This document shows positions 5,223 to 5,250 of a stretch of 5,250 nucleotides of DNA, one piece after another. The notes beneath the pieces are model-generated. The model was not told the DNA's origin, made no database searches, and was given only the letters and a program-made list of their open reading frames with translations. This DNA is from Clostridiales bacterium. Lineage in GTDB: Bacteria; Bacillota; Clostridia; Christensenellales; Aristaeellaceae. Numbering within the stretch: the first letter of the stretch is position 1; every line of letters starts with the position of its first letter. Position numbers and translations under genes: made by a program. The stretch spans positions 1 to 5,250 of the forward strand of contig DXVG01000148.1 in assembly GCA_019409045.1 (NCBI GenBank). Direction: 5' to 3'.

Positions 5223-5250
5223 CTGTCTCTTATACACATCTGACGCTGCC
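5223..5250 (+). other. Tn5/Nextera sequencing adapter at the contig end (artefact)
   Basis: From 5223 the sequence reads CTGTCTCTTATACACATCT, the 19-base Tn5 mosaic end as used in Nextera libraries. The final nine bases match the start of the reverse complement of the Nextera Read 1 adapter. It is library DNA, not genome. The first three bases (CTG) could by chance also be native, since TelA proteins usually have a Leu there. In translation it yields the false tail LSLIHI on the plus strand and the false start MYKRQ on the minus strand. Confidence 0.97.

Noticed and set aside
4146..5237. Minus-strand open frame starting MYKRQ
   Set aside because: Its start codon and first residues are translated from the adapter, and the rest is antisense to telA and xpaC.
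5223..5250. A genuine Tn5/IS50 transposon end
   Set aside because: The 19-base end is followed by synthetic Read 1 adapter sequence rather than IS50 sequence, and it lies exactly at the contig edge.

Overview
The window is GC-rich chromosomal DNA from a Gram-positive anaerobe-like bacterium, most likely a high-GC member of the Clostridia. This is inferred from three things: a T-box riboswitch controlling cysS, consensus sigma-A-type promoters with strong AGGAGG-like ribosome binding sites, and an XpaC-TelA gene pair typical of Firmicutes. The right end is not biological. The last 28 bases are a Tn5/Nextera library adapter left on the end of a contig, so this is short-read, probably metagenomic, assembly.

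Layout. Positions 1-122 hold the possible tail of a plus-strand gene, a short palindrome and a plus-oriented intrinsic terminator. Positions 123-1790 (minus strand) form one regulatory and coding unit: a promoter, a T-box leader of about 210 nt with Cys specifier UGC and acceptor-pairing UGGA, its terminator, then cysS. Upstream on the same strand, 1805-2764 encodes an orphan uroporphyrinogen-decarboxylase-superfamily protein that keeps the His-x-Cys...Cys zinc site of the MtaA/MtbA-type methyltransferases. It has its own consensus promoter and a strong hairpin at the mRNA 5' end. No terminator is visible between it and the cysS promoter. A divergent intergenic region (2765-2946) separates it from a plus-strand cluster: exodeoxyribonuclease III (2947-3699), a GTG-started membrane-anchored XpaC-like protein (3731-4387), and telA (from 4380, cut off by the contig end).

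How the genes work together. CysS charges tRNA-Cys, and its leader senses uncharged tRNA-Cys. The exonuclease III repairs abasic DNA. XpaC and TelA overlap by 8 nt and look translationally coupled; they form a known but poorly understood envelope/toxic-anion stress pair. All five genes belong to recognised families. I found no clearly new multi-gene system, CRISPR array or mobile element. The leads worth following are the unusually legible Cys T-box, the orphan zinc-site methyltransferase-like protein with its 5' hairpin, and the adapter artefact that creates false protein ends.
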